A stretch of 34,189 nucleotides of DNA from Thiopseudomonas sp. (GTDB taxonomy: Bacteria; Pseudomonadota; Gammaproteobacteria; Pseudomonadales; Pseudomonadaceae), in contig JAHAYO010000017.1 in assembly GCA_018384595.1 (NCBI GenBank), forward strand, positions 1 to 34,189, in the 5' to 3' direction. Each line of letters begins with the position of its first letter. The stretch's first letter is position 1. A program made the position numbers and the translations under genes. The notes below the pieces were generated by a model, which was not told the DNA's origin, did no database searches, and saw nothing but the letters and a program-made list of their open reading frames with translations. Of the stretch, positions 9,721 to 18,585 are shown piece after piece.

Positions 9721-10371
9721 TCAGGTCAGGGTTGCGGTAGCCAGCTTGACGCCAAAGCTGACAAACAGAGCGCCCGTGCCGGTTAAAGCACTGGCAGCCA
9801 GACGGGTGCGCTGGCGAAACCAATGCGCCAGGCGGGCGCCGGTAAAGATCAAGATGCTCAGGTAGATGCCGCTGATCAGCTGCACAATCAGCCCAAGCAC
9901 TAGAAAGGTCAAACCCGGATGGGCGTACGCCGGGTCCACAAACTGGATGAAAAAGGACACAAAAAACAAGATGGCCTTGGGGTTGGACAGGCTCAGCAGC
10001 ATCGCTTTGCGTGTAGGGCGGCTGGACAGTTTTTGCCGACTGGGCTGTTGCGGCAGCGGATTGCGCCAGCGCAACCAAGCGGCCAGCAGCATGTTTAGCC
10101 CCAGCCAACACAGATAAGCACCGCCGAGGTACTTGAGCGCCAAAAACAGCATTGGCTCGGTACGCAGTAAGGAAGCTACGCCCAGCGCCGACAGCAGCAT
10201 CAGCACGCTATCACCCAAAAAAATGCCCAACGCAGCGCGGTAGCCATCCTGTACCCCCCGTGCGGCGGCCGTGGCCAGCACAAACAGGGAGTTGGGCCCA
10301 GGCAGCAGCACGATAACAATCGTGCCGATGACAAAGGTCCAAAGGTCGGTAATACCCAGCCCGTCCAACAT
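9721..10371 (-). CDS. LysE/RhtB-family exporter, LeuE-like
   Basis: A 216-residue inner-membrane amino-acid exporter with about six hydrophobic segments. The family hallmark VLLPGPNSLFVL (residues 19-30) and LSLSNPKAILFFVSFF (about 126-141) are clear, and the whole sequence resembles E. coli leucine exporter LeuE more than RhtA, RhtB or LysE. It starts 2 bases after the carA stop and ends 15 bases before carB, so it is the orf of the carA-orf-carB-greA operon described in P. aeruginosa. Why a transporter lies inside the carbamoyl-phosphate operon is unknown. The substrate has not been established from sequence. Confidence 0.88.
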   Translation of the reverse strand: MLDGLGITDLWTFVIGTIVIVLLPGPNSLFVLATAAARGVQDGYRAALGIFLGDSVLMLLSALGVASLLRTEPMLFLALKYLGGAYLCWLGLNMLLAAWLRWRNPLPQQPSRQKLSSRPTRKAMLLSLSNPKAILFFVSFFIQFVDPAYAHPGLTFLVLGLIVQLISGIYLSILIFTGARLAHWFRQRTRLAASALTGTGALFVSFGVKLATATLT

Positions 10372-10373
10372 GC

Positions 10374-11516
10374 TTAGGCCTTGTGTGCCTGTTGCATCAA
10401 CTCGCCAAAGCGATCATAAAAGGCGCTGCTGGTGTTGGGCTCGTTACTCACATGCGGAATGCCTTGGAAGCCGATAGCCGGTTTGCCGTTGACGGCAATG
10501 CCTTGCACGCTGTCGTCCAGCAGGCTGGTATGGGTGAGCTGCAGGCTGGCCGGCAGACTGGCGGCGTCCACCACATAGCTGTGGTGCTGGCTGCTGATCA
10601 GGGCATGGCCGTTGGCCAAATCCTTGACCGGCTGGTTGACACCAATGCGGCTGACCGACAGGCGCTTGAGCTGCGCACCACTGGCCAAAGCCAGCAACTG
10701 GTGGCCCAGTCCCACCCCAAACAAGGGCACACCGGCGTCGAGCAACGCTTTGACGGTTTCAATTGCGCCGGTGCAGGCAGCGGCATTGCCCGGACCGGAC
10801 GACAGCACCACTCCGTGGGGCTTTTGCGCCAGTACCTCGGCGGCAGGCGTATCGGCAGGTACTACGCTCAGCTGACAACCTTTAGCCACCAAGTCACGCA
10901 ATAACGAACGGGATACGCCAAAGTCATACACCACCACTTTCCAAGGCAGCTGCTCAGTCGGCACCTGCGGGTGGCTATTGCTGGCCAGCTGCCAAGGGGC
11001 TTCATTCCAGTTGTAGCTTGTGCGAGTGGTCACTGTTGCGGTCTGATCCTGATCCTGCGCGCCGGCAAAACCGCGCACCCGCTCCAATGCCTTTTCCTCG
11101 CTAGCATCCGCACCCGCCATAATGCAGCCGTGCTGGGTGCCTTTTTCGCGCAGGATGCGTACCAACCGGCGGGTATCAATATCGGCAATGCCCACGGTGC
11201 CAGCGTCTAGCAAGAACGCCTGCAAACTACAGGTGCTGCGCCAGTTACTGGCGGTCAGCGGCAGGTCGCGAATAATCAAGCCGGCGGCCTGGATGCGGTC
11301 TGACTCGCCATCCTGCGGGTTGATACCGCTGTTGCCAATGTGCGGATAGGTCAGGGCCAGCAGTTGGCCGGCTGACGCCGGATCGGTCAACAGCTCTTGA
11401 TAACCGGACATGGCGGTGCTGAACGCAACCTCACCCAGTGCGTGACCCTCTGCGCCGATGGCAGTACCGTGAAAAATGCTGCCGTCGGCAAGGGCGAGAA
11501 TGGCTGGCGTGGACAA
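10374..11516 (-). CDS. carA: Carbamoyl-phosphate synthetase small subunit with a degenerate glutaminase site
   Basis: 380 residues from a TTG start (11516), preceded by GGGAGGT and matching pseudomonad CarA (xxPAILALADGSIF). CarA normally hydrolyses glutamine and channels ammonia to CarB. The N-terminal domain is well conserved (GYQELLTDP, YPHIGNSG, IADIDTRRL, LREKGTQHGCI). The GATase domain is not: the nucleophile motif GICLGHQ reads GVGLGHQ (Cys269 to Gly, codon GGA), and GHPEASPG reads GIPHVSNE (His353 to Ile, Glu355 to His). Glutamine-binding Asn311, Gly313 and Phe314 are His, Ser and Tyr. Numbering coincides with E. coli CarA. The frame is intact and the domain full length, so this is substitution rather than truncation. 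I infer loss of glutaminase activity with retention of a structural role; CarAB may use free ammonia. An ATG at 11609 in frame would add 31 poorly conserved residues across a hairpin and is disfavoured. Confidence 0.93.
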   Translation of the reverse strand: MSTPAILALADGSIFHGTAIGAEGHALGEVAFSTAMSGYQELLTDPASAGQLLALTYPHIGNSGINPQDGESDRIQAAGLIIRDLPLTASNWRSTCSLQAFLLDAGTVGIADIDTRRLVRILREKGTQHGCIMAGADASEEKALERVRGFAGAQDQDQTATVTTRTSYNWNEAPWQLASNSHPQVPTEQLPWKVVVYDFGVSRSLLRDLVAKGCQLSVVPADTPAAEVLAQKPHGVVLSSGPGNAAACTGAIETVKALLDAGVPLFGVGLGHQLLALASGAQLKRLSVSRIGVNQPVKDLANGHALISSQHHSYVVDAASLPASLQLTHTSLLDDSVQGIAVNGKPAIGFQGIPHVSNEPNTSSAFYDRFGELMQQAHKA

Positions 11517-11557
11517 ATGGACCTCCCGTTTTGAGACTTTTAGACGCACAGATTCGC

Positions 11558-11599
11558 AAAAAAGCGGAATGACGTGGGTAAACATCATTCCGCTTTTTT
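11558..11599 (-). terminator. Strong hairpin terminator between dapB and carA (dapB terminator or carA attenuator)
   Basis: AAAAAAGCGGAATGA and TCATTCCGCTTTTTT form a perfect 15-bp stem around a 12-base loop, ending in a T-run on the minus strand. It lies 95 bases after the dapB stop and 41 bases before the carA TTG. It could simply end dapB transcripts. If carA is transcribed from the candidate promoter at 11645, it lies in the carA leader and would act as an attenuator. Confidence 0.85.
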
Positions 11600-11644
11600 G
11601 ATCATTCATGTGGGGTGCGCTTCTAGTGGATACACTAAAGGCGC

Positions 11645-11650
11645 ATTGTA
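11645..11650 (-). promoter_or_regulatory. Candidate -10 element for carA
   Basis: On the minus strand TACAAT (11650-11645) lies in the dapB-carA gap, upstream of the leader hairpin. The -35 at 17 bases would be the weak TTTCGG. A start here would give a leader of roughly 120 nt containing the hairpin. Motif match only. Confidence 0.3.
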
Positions 11651-11694
11651 CGGCATCTTTCGCAAAACCGAAAGGCCGGCTTACGCCTGCGCCG

Positions 11695-12534
<840 letters not shown>

Positions 12535-12543
12535 TCAATAAAT

Positions 12544-12565
12544 AGCCGCAGCTGTAACTGCGGCT
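12544..12565 (-). repeat. Short inverted repeat in the dapB leader
   Basis: AGCCGCAG and CTGCGGCT form an 8-bp stem with a 6-base loop, 46 bases before the dapB start. On the minus strand it is followed by ATTTATT, a poor T-tract, so it is at best a weak terminator or a leader structure. Confidence 0.5.
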
Positions 12566-12679
12566 CAGAAAATGGGTGGCTAATCCTAGCATGTTTGGCA
12601 AACGCAATAGGCGGCTAATTGCAGCCAGACCGACTTTTGTCGAAGCTGTTAAAGGCAGCATTGGCTCGGCTGGGGTGTT

Positions 12680-12745
12680 GCGTCAGGCATCAGAGTTCTG
12701 GAGCAGCTGGCTGGTCAGCCTGATGCAGCACCCGAGCCCTGACGC
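12680..12745. repeat. Nested imperfect inverted repeat between dnaJ and dapB
   Basis: GCGTCAG plus GCATCAG at 12680-12693 is complementary to CTGATGC (12720-12726) and CTGACGC (12739-12745), with a 12-base bulge (12727-12738) between the right-hand arms. Outside it GGGG/CCCC patches extend the pairing imperfectly. There is no T-run, so it is not an obvious terminator. It begins about 15 bases after the dnaJ stop. Confidence 0.5.
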
Positions 12746-12760
12746 CAAAGTGCACAACCC

Positions 12761-13879
12761 CTACTTGCCGTCACCAAAAAAGCGCTTCATGCCATCAAAC
12801 CAGCCGCTGGCACGGGGCGAGTGCGCCTGATCGCCATGCAATGATTCACGCAATTCTTCCAGCAACTCGCGCTGACGCTTGTTGAGCTTGACCGGCGTTT
12901 CCACCACCACACGGCAGATCAAATCGCCTACGCCACCACCGCGCACCGGAGTCACTCCCTTGCCGCGCAAACGAAACAATTTGCCAGTTTGCGTGCCTTC
13001 GGGAATTTTCAGTTTGACGCGGCCATCCAGCGTCGGCACTTCCAGCTCGCCGCCCAGAGTGGCGTCCACAATGCTGATCGGCACTTCGCAGTGCAGGTTG
13101 CGGCCATCGCGCTCGAAAATATCATGCGCCTTCACATTAACCACAACATAAAGGTCGCCCGCTGGGCCACCCTGTGTACCCGCTTCGCCTTCACCCGTCA
13201 GACGGATACGGTCACCGGTATCGACACCGGCCGGTACTTTGACCGATAGCGTTTTGCTGTCTTCGACCCTGCCCTGTCCCTGACAGCTGCCGCAAGGGTC
13301 GGTGATCATCTGGCCGCTGCCATGGCAGCGCGGACAGGTCTGCTGCACGGCAAAAAAGCCTTGCTGCATGCGCACCTGGCCGACACCGTTACAGGTAGTA
13401 CAGGTAACCGGACGGGTGCCTTTTTTAGCGCCGCTGCCTTCGCAACTTTTACACTCGGCCAGCGCAGGCACACGGATTTCTACGGTTTTGCCACGCACCG
13501 CATCTTCCAGACTCAGCTCCATGGTGTAGCGCAGGTCAGAACCACGCTGCGGGCCGCCGCGCTGACGGCCACCGCCACCAAAGAAATCGCTGAATACATC
13601 GCCAAAGATGTCAGAGAACCCAGCACCGCCGTAACCGCCACCGCCCATTTGCGGGTCAACGCCGGCATGGCCGTACTGGTCGTATGCTTGGCGCTTTTGT
13701 GCATCGGACAGCACTTCATACGCCTCAGTGGCTTCTTTGAACTTGTCCTCAGCACTTTTATCGTCTGGGTTGCGGTCTGGGTGATATTTCATCGCCAGCC
13801 GGCGGTAGGCTTTCTTGACCTCGGCTTCGCTGGCACCGCGCTCTACGCCGAGCACTTCGTAATAATCGCGTTTAGACAT
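12761..13879 (-). CDS. dnaJ: Chaperone protein DnaJ (Hsp40)
   Basis: A 372-residue type I Hsp40, the co-chaperone that delivers substrates to DnaK and stimulates its ATPase. The J domain (1-70) carries the HPD motif in [10 protein letters not shown] Gly/Phe-rich linker ([10 protein letters not shown]...FGGGG) follows. The zinc-binding region has all four CxxCxGxG repeats: [24 protein letters not shown] and CGSCQGQG. The C-terminal substrate-binding domain follows. The ATG at 13879 gives [11 protein letters not shown]; a longer in-frame start (13924) overlaps the intercistronic hairpin and is rejected. It lies 99 bases after dnaK and is probably co-transcribed with it. Confidence 0.98.
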   Translation of the reverse strand: MSKRDYYEVLGVERGASEAEVKKAYRRLAMKYHPDRNPDDKSAEDKFKEATEAYEVLSDAQKRQAYDQYGHAGVDPQMGGGGYGGAGFSDIFGDVFSDFFGGGGRQRGGPQRGSDLRYTMELSLEDAVRGKTVEIRVPALAECKSCEGSGAKKGTRPVTCTTCNGVGQVRMQQGFFAVQQTCPRCHGSGQMITDPCGSCQGQGRVEDSKTLSVKVPAGVDTGDRIRLTGEGEAGTQGGPAGDLYVVVNVKAHDIFERDGRNLHCEVPISIVDATLGGELEVPTLDGRVKLKIPEGTQTGKLFRLRGKGVTPVRGGGVGDLICRVVVETPVKLNKRQRELLEELRESLHGDQAHSPRASGWFDGMKRFFGDGK

Positions 13880-13908
13880 AACACTCTTCGCTTGTTGGTT
13901 CTGTAAAC

Positions 13909-13939
13909 AACAATGCGGGAGCACGGCCCCCGCATTGTT
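13909..13939 (-). terminator. Intercistronic hairpin between dnaK and dnaJ
   Basis: AACAATGCGGG and CCCGCATTGTT form an 11-bp stem with a 9-base loop, lying 39 bases after the dnaK stop. Only a short TGTTT follows, so it is probably a partial terminator or an RNA-stabilising hairpin that keeps DnaJ below DnaK. Confidence 0.55.
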
Positions 13940-13978
13940 TCCGGTCAGACATTACCGTGACAGGTCACAGTCAGCCGT

Positions 13979-15898
13979 TTACTTTTTGTCATCGTCCTTG
14001 ACTTCTTCGAACTCGGCATCGACCACATCGTCGGCTTCGGCAGCGGAGTCGGCTGCAGCCCCCTGCTGTGCGCCTTCAGCCTGCTCGGCGTACATTTTCT
14101 GGGCAACCGGCGCACTGGCCTGAGACAGTGCCTCAACTTTGCTGTCAATGTCAGCCTTATCGTCGCCCTTGACCGCCACTTCCAACTCGGCCAAAGCGGC
14201 CTCAATCGCTGTTTTTTCCTCAGCAGACACCTTGTCGGCATGCTCAGACAGCATCTTCTTGGTGGCATGTACCAGCTGGTCACCCTGGTTGCGGGCAGAC
14301 ACCAGCTCCTCGAATTTGCGGTCTTCTTCGGCGTTAGCCTCGGCATCGCGCACCATTTGCTCGATTTCCTCATCGCTCAGACCGGAGTTGGCCTTGATCA
14401 CGATGGACTGCTGCTTACCGGTGGCCTTATCTTTGGCGGACACGTTAAGGATACCGTTGGCGTCAATATCGAAAGTCACTTCAATCTGAGGCACACCGCG
14501 TGGCGCAGGCGGAATGTCGGACAGATCGAACTTGCCCAGTGACTTGTTCTGCGCCGCCTGCTTACGCTCGCCCTGCAGCACATGAATGGTCACAGCGCTT
14601 TGGTTATCGTCAGCAGTGGAGAATACCTGCGATTTTTTGCTCGGGATGGTGGTGTTTTTCTCGATCAGCGCGGTCATCACGCCGCCCATGGTTTCAATAC
14701 CCAAGGTCAGCGGAGTTACGTCAAGCAGCAGAACGTCTTTAACATCACCGGACAGTACTGCGCCTTGGATAGCTGCGCCCATGGCAACCGCTTCATCAGG
14801 GTTGACGTCACGACGTGCCTCGGTGCCGAAGAAGTCGGCCACGGCCTGCTGCACCATTGGCATACGGGTTTGACCACCCACCAGAATCACATCGTTAATG
14901 GCTTTAGCGTCCAGACCGGCATCTTGCAACGCAATGCGGCAAGGCTCCAGTGTACGCTTAACCAAGTCTTCAACCAGCGACTCCAGCTTGGCGCGGGTTA
15001 CCTTGACGTTCAGGTGCTTAGGACCGCTGGCATCAGCCGTCACATACGGCAAGTTGACGTCGGTCTGCTGGGCAGAGGACAGCTCGATCTTGGCTTTTTC
15101 TGCAGCCTCTTTCAGACGCTGCATGGCCAGAGGGTCGCCCTTTAGGTCCATGCCGTTTTCTTTCTTGAATTCGTCCGCCAGATAGTCAATCAGGCGGATA
15201 TCGAAGTCTTCACCACCGAGGAAGGTATCACCGTTGGTGGCCAGCACTTCAAACTGCTGCTCGCCGTCGATCTCGGCAATCTCGATTACGGACACGTCAA
15301 AGGTACCGCCACCCAGATCATAGACGACAATGGTGTGGTCGCCCTTGCCTTTGTCCATACCGTAGGCCAGCGCGGCAGCAGTCGGCTCGTTGATGATGCG
15401 CTTGACGTCCAGTCCGGCGATACGGCCGGCATCTTTGGTCGCTTGGCGCTGGCTGTCGTTAAAGTAAGCCGGAACGGTAACTACCGCTTCGGTAACGGTT
15501 TCGCCCAGGTAGTCCTCGGCGGTTTTCTTCATCTTTTTCAACACTTCGGCACTGATTTGTGGCGGTGCCATTTTTTCGCCTTTTACCTCAACCCACGCAT
15601 CGCCGTTGTCAGCCTTGACAATGGTGTAAGGCACCATTTTGATGTCTTTTTGCACCACGTCTTCGTCGAAACGGCGGCCAATCAAGCGCTTGACGGCATA
15701 CAGGGTGTTTTGCGGGTTGGTTACCGCCTGACGCTTGGCCGCTTGACCGACCAGAATTTCACCGTCATTGGTGTAAGCAATGATGGACGGGGTGGTACGA
15801 CCGCCTTCAGCGTTTTCAATAATTTTGGATACACCGTTTTCCAGCACGGAAACACAAGAGTTGGTTGTACCCAGGTCAATACCGATAATTTTGCTCAT
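13979..15898 (-). CDS. dnaK: Chaperone protein DnaK (Hsp70)
   Basis: A 639-residue Hsp70 with the standard layout: ATPase domain (1-385) starting [16 protein letters not shown], with the phosphate and adenosine motifs [16 protein letters not shown] and [11 protein letters not shown]; the linker [16 protein letters not shown]; the substrate-binding beta domain; and an alpha lid with an acidic C-terminus ([11 protein letters not shown]). The lysine and threonine needed for ATP hydrolysis are in conserved context. The ATG at 15898 has GGAG nine bases upstream; the alternative at 15913 adds five residues. A sigma-32 promoter overlaps the end of grpE just upstream, so dnaK can be heat-induced separately from grpE. 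Confidence 0.99.
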   Translation of the reverse strand: MSKIIGIDLGTTNSCVSVLENGVSKIIENAEGGRTTPSIIAYTNDGEILVGQAAKRQAVTNPQNTLYAVKRLIGRRFDEDVVQKDIKMVPYTIVKADNGDAWVEVKGEKMAPPQISAEVLKKMKKTAEDYLGETVTEAVVTVPAYFNDSQRQATKDAGRIAGLDVKRIINEPTAAALAYGMDKGKGDHTIVVYDLGGGTFDVSVIEIAEIDGEQQFEVLATNGDTFLGGEDFDIRLIDYLADEFKKENGMDLKGDPLAMQRLKEAAEKAKIELSSAQQTDVNLPYVTADASGPKHLNVKVTRAKLESLVEDLVKRTLEPCRIALQDAGLDAKAINDVILVGGQTRMPMVQQAVADFFGTEARRDVNPDEAVAMGAAIQGAVLSGDVKDVLLLDVTPLTLGIETMGGVMTALIEKNTTIPSKKSQVFSTADDNQSAVTIHVLQGERKQAAQNKSLGKFDLSDIPPAPRGVPQIEVTFDIDANGILNVSAKDKATGKQQSIVIKANSGLSDEEIEQMVRDAEANAEEDRKFEELVSARNQGDQLVHATKKMLSEHADKVSAEEKTAIEAALAELEVAVKGDDKADIDSKVEALSQASAPVAQKMYAEQAEGAQQGAAADSAAEADDVVDAEFEEVKDDDKK

Positions 15899-15956
15899 GT
15901 CTGATGACTCCAAAAATGTTTAGCGAATGGCAATGTGTGTAACGAATGGTCACTTA

Positions 15957-15982
15957 ATGGGGCTACAAACCGGCATTTCAAG
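15957..15982 (-). promoter_or_regulatory. Sigma-32 (heat-shock) promoter of dnaK
   Basis: On the minus strand CTTGAA (15982-15977) and CCCCAT (15962-15957) are 14 bases apart, a full match to the sigma-32 consensus. The upstream box overlaps the grpE TGA stop (15980-15978), and the dnaK ATG follows about 58 bases after the -10. Confidence 0.92.
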
Positions 15983-16550
15983 CCTGTTCGTCAATTTTCA
16001 CTAGCGGCTCAGCAGGTGCCTTGCTCACCACCACCATCGCGGGGCGCAGCAGCCGGCCGCTGAGGGTATAGCCGCACTGGAACACTTTAAGCACGCTGTC
16101 CGGCTCGGCGCTGGTGCTTTCTTCCATAGCCATGGCTTGGTGCAGCTCGGGATTGAAGGGCTGACCCAGCGGATCAACACGCTCGACCTGAAAACGTTTG
16201 AGCGTATCCAGCAACTGCTTCAGGGTCAGCTGCATGCCTTCCAGCATCGGCTTGACCGCCTCGTTGCTGGCGTCGGCCACTTGGGTGCCACGCTCCAGTG
16301 AATCCACCACCGCCAGCAAGTCACCGGCGAATTTTTCCAGCGCAAATTTGTGAGCTTTTTCCACATCCTGCTCGGCGCGGCGGCGGATATTTTGCATCTC
16401 GGCGACCGCACGCAGGGCCTGATCTTTGCTATCGGCCAGCTGGGCTTCCAGCGTTTCAACCTTTACCAGCAGGCTGGCATTATCCAGCGCTTCAGCCACC
16501 TGTTCTTCACTGAGCAGCGCGTCCTGATCGTGTTGCTGTTCATCTGTCAT
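15978..16550 (-). CDS. grpE: Nucleotide exchange factor GrpE
   Basis: A 190-residue GrpE, the dimeric factor that releases ADP from DnaK. It has an acidic N-terminus, a long coiled coil (about 30-90, with [13 protein letters not shown] and [21 protein letters not shown]), and the C-terminal beta domain with [12 protein letters not shown] and the terminal signature [21 protein letters not shown]. The ATG at 16550 has GAGGAA five bases upstream. It is the first gene of grpE-dnaK-dnaJ and diverges from recN, as in pseudomonads. A consensus sigma-32 promoter lies at 16617-16643. Confidence 0.98.
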   Translation of the reverse strand: MTDEQQHDQDALLSEEQVAEALDNASLLVKVETLEAQLADSKDQALRAVAEMQNIRRRAEQDVEKAHKFALEKFAGDLLAVVDSLERGTQVADASNEAVKPMLEGMQLTLKQLLDTLKRFQVERVDPLGQPFNPELHQAMAMEESTSAEPDSVLKVFQCGYTLSGRLLRPAMVVVSKAPAEPLVKIDEQA

Positions 16551-16573
16551 GGAAATTCCTCATGCTGTCTAAC

Positions 16574-16594
16574 GCATGCCGCACGGCAGCATGC
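16574..16594 (-). repeat. Hairpin in the grpE 5' untranslated region
   Basis: GCATGCCGC and GCAGCATGC can form a 9-bp stem (one G-U pair in the minus-strand transcript) with a 3-base loop. It lies 24 bases before the grpE start and downstream of the heat-shock promoter, so it would be in the mRNA leader. A role in translation or stability is only a guess. Confidence 0.5.
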
Positions 16595-16616
16595 AAAAAA
16601 TCAAAGTGCCGCCTAT

Positions 16617-16643
16617 ATGGGGATGCTGCCGCTACAGTTCAAG
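16617..16643 (-). promoter_or_regulatory. Sigma-32 (heat-shock) promoter of grpE
   Basis: On the minus strand CTTGAA (16643-16638) and CCCCAT (16622-16617) are 15 bases apart, a full consensus match, about 66 bases upstream of the grpE ATG. Confidence 0.92.
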
Positions 16644-16690
16644 CGCGCTCACGGGTTTTTTACGGCGGGCTTGTGCACAAAAACGAATCA

Positions 16691-16706
16691 CTGTATAAAT
16701 AACCAG
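16691..16706 (+). promoter_or_regulatory. LexA (SOS) box upstream of recN
   Basis: CTGTATAAATAACCAG fits the LexA operator pattern CTG-N10-CAG with an AT-rich core. It ends 24 bases before the recN ATG, a usual place for an SOS operator, so recN should be DNA-damage inducible. Confidence 0.9.
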
Positions 16707-16730
16707 CATAACGTGCGGAGTACCCTGAAC

Positions 16731-18395
16731 ATGCTGCTGCAGCTGACCATACACAACTTTGCGATAGTCGAGCACCTTGATCTCGACCTCAAACCCGGCA
16801 TGAGCGTAATCACCGGTGAAACCGGTGCGGGCAAATCCATCATGCTCGACGCCCTTAGCCTGACCTTAGGCGCTCGTGCCGATAGCGGCGTCATACGCCC
16901 CGGTGCCGACAAGGCCGATATTTTGGCCAGCTTTGATATAGGCTCGATTCCCGAAGCCTCTGCTTGGTTGGCCGAGCGCGATCTGGACAATGAGAGCCAG
17001 TGCTTGCTGCGACGTGTGATCACCGCCGAAGGCCGCTCCCGCGGCTATATCAACGGCACCCCCTGCACCCAGGCTGATCTCAAAGAACTGGGCGCTTTAT
17101 TGATCGACATTCACAGTCAGCATGAGCATCAATCGCTACTCAAAACCGACACCCACCGCCGTCTGCTGGATGAATACGCCGGTTGCGTGCCGTTGGCCAG
17201 CGAAGTTGCACAGCTGGCCCGTCAATGGCAACAAAAAAACAACCTGCTGCAACGCCTATCCAACACCAGCGAAGAACAACAATCGCGTATCCAGCTGCTC
17301 AGCTATCAACTGGAAGAGCTGGATGCCCTGTCGCTGGGCGATGACGAGCTGGCACAACTGGAACAAGAGCAGCGCACCCTGTCGCAAGCCGGCCAGCTGC
17401 TTGAACATTGCCGCTTCATTATTGATCTGTGCAGCGAAGGCGAAGGCAGCACCGTATTGGCAGCGTTGGCCAGCGGCCTCAACCGAGGCCGAGCCTTCAG
17501 CCAGCCGCCTGCTGCGCTGCAACAGTGCAACGAGCTCCTAGCAAGCGCCCAGATTCAAATCGAAGAAGCAGTGGCTGAACTCAACCGCTTTATTGACAGC
17601 TTTGACTGCGACCCGCAGCGCCAGCAATGGGTTGACGAGCGCTTGGACAGTATCTATAGCCTAGCGCGCAAACACCGCGTTCAGGCAGACGACCTGAACA
17701 CCCTGCACCAGCAACTTCTACAAGAGCTGGAAAACCTGCAAGGCGAAGATGGCCAGCTGGAATCACTCAGCGCTGAACTGCAGCAGCTCGCCGCCAGCTA
17801 CGCCAGCAAAGCGGGCAACCTGAGTAACAAACGGGCGAACGCTGCCAAAAAACTGCAAAAAGCCGTTACCGAACGTATGCAGGGGCTGGGCATGCCGGGC
17901 GGGCGCTTTGACATAACGCTCACACCTGCTGCGGCAGACAACCCCACCACACAGGGGCTGGAAACCATCGAATTTCTGGTCAGTGCCAACCCCGGTCAGC
18001 CACTCAAAGCACTGGCCAAGGTCGCCTCGGGCGGCGAGCTGTCACGCATCAGTTTGGCCATCCAGGTGATTACCGCACAAACCTCCCGCGTACCAACCTT
18101 GGTCTTTGATGAGGTCGATGTCGGTATTGGCGGCCCTACCGCCGAAATTGTCGGTCAGCTGTTGCGCCAACTAGGCGCAAGTGGCCAAGTTTTGACTGTC
18201 ACCCACCTGCCGCAAGTCGCTGCGCAAGGGCATCAGCACTTGTTTGTCCATAAAAAACGCGGCAAAGACAGCACCAGCACCGCTGTACGCGAGCTGGACA
18301 TGGAGCAACGCACGGAAGAAATTGCGCGCATGCTGGGGGGTGTGGAGATGACGGCTGAGTCACTGGCCCATGCCCGAAAGATGTTGGCCGGATGA
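16731..18395 (+). CDS. recN: DNA repair protein RecN (SMC-like ATPase)
   Basis: A 554-residue RecN of normal length, an SMC-related ATPase acting early in recombinational repair of double-strand breaks. It has Walker A GETGAGKS at 29-36 and two coiled-coil arms rich in Gln, Leu and Glu (about 150-350). The C-terminal ATPase half follows, with signature ASGGELSRISLAIQ and Walker B TLVFDEVDVGIGG. The end, VTHLPQVAAQG...MLGG, is typical of RecN. The ATG at 16731 gives MLLQLTIHNFAIV, the conserved N-terminus, with GGAG 11 bases upstream. The same frame is open much further upstream, but that stretch opposes grpE and is not coding. A LexA box lies just upstream. Confidence 0.98.
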   Translation: MLLQLTIHNFAIVEHLDLDLKPGMSVITGETGAGKSIMLDALSLTLGARADSGVIRPGADKADILASFDIGSIPEASAWLAERDLDNESQCLLRRVITAEGRSRGYINGTPCTQADLKELGALLIDIHSQHEHQSLLKTDTHRRLLDEYAGCVPLASEVAQLARQWQQKNNLLQRLSNTSEEQQSRIQLLSYQLEELDALSLGDDELAQLEQEQRTLSQAGQLLEHCRFIIDLCSEGEGSTVLAALASGLNRGRAFSQPPAALQQCNELLASAQIQIEEAVAELNRFIDSFDCDPQRQQWVDERLDSIYSLARKHRVQADDLNTLHQQLLQELENLQGEDGQLESLSAELQQLAASYASKAGNLSNKRANAAKKLQKAVTERMQGLGMPGGRFDITLTPAAADNPTTQGLETIEFLVSANPGQPLKALAKVASGGELSRISLAIQVITAQTSRVPTLVFDEVDVGIGGPTAEIVGQLLRQLGASGQVLTVTHLPQVAAQGHQHLFVHKKRGKDSTSTAVRELDMEQRTEEIARMLGGVEMTAESLAHARKMLAG

Positions 18396-18585
18396 CAACT
18401 GTATGCTGCAGCAAGCTGGAAGCAGAACCGCCTCATAAAACAAAGTCTCTTGCTTGCAAGCGGCTTAGCTCAGCAGGCCGAGCCGCAGCCCGCCGCTGGG
18501 TTACAGCCACTGCAGCACAACGCGTTTGGCACTGCCAGCCCAAGCTGGCCATGCCCCGGCTTGCAAGACAACAGTCGAAGTAAAG

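Noticed and set aside
10374-11516. Calling carA a pseudogene.
   Set aside because: The frame is open end to end, the N-terminal domain is well conserved, length is normal and the partner carB is intact; the changes are substitutions at the active site, so loss of one function is the better reading.
11517-11609. An N-terminal extension of CarA from an in-frame ATG at 11609.
   Set aside because: It would translate through the strong hairpin, has no homology to CarA starts, and the TTG at 11516 has a good ribosome-binding site and family-matching N-terminus.
18462-18477. A GGCTTAGCTCAGCAGG stretch resembling a tRNA D-arm, between recN and the DyP gene.
   Set aside because: No acceptor stem, anticodon arm or TTCGA-type T-arm can be built around it; it is chance similarity.
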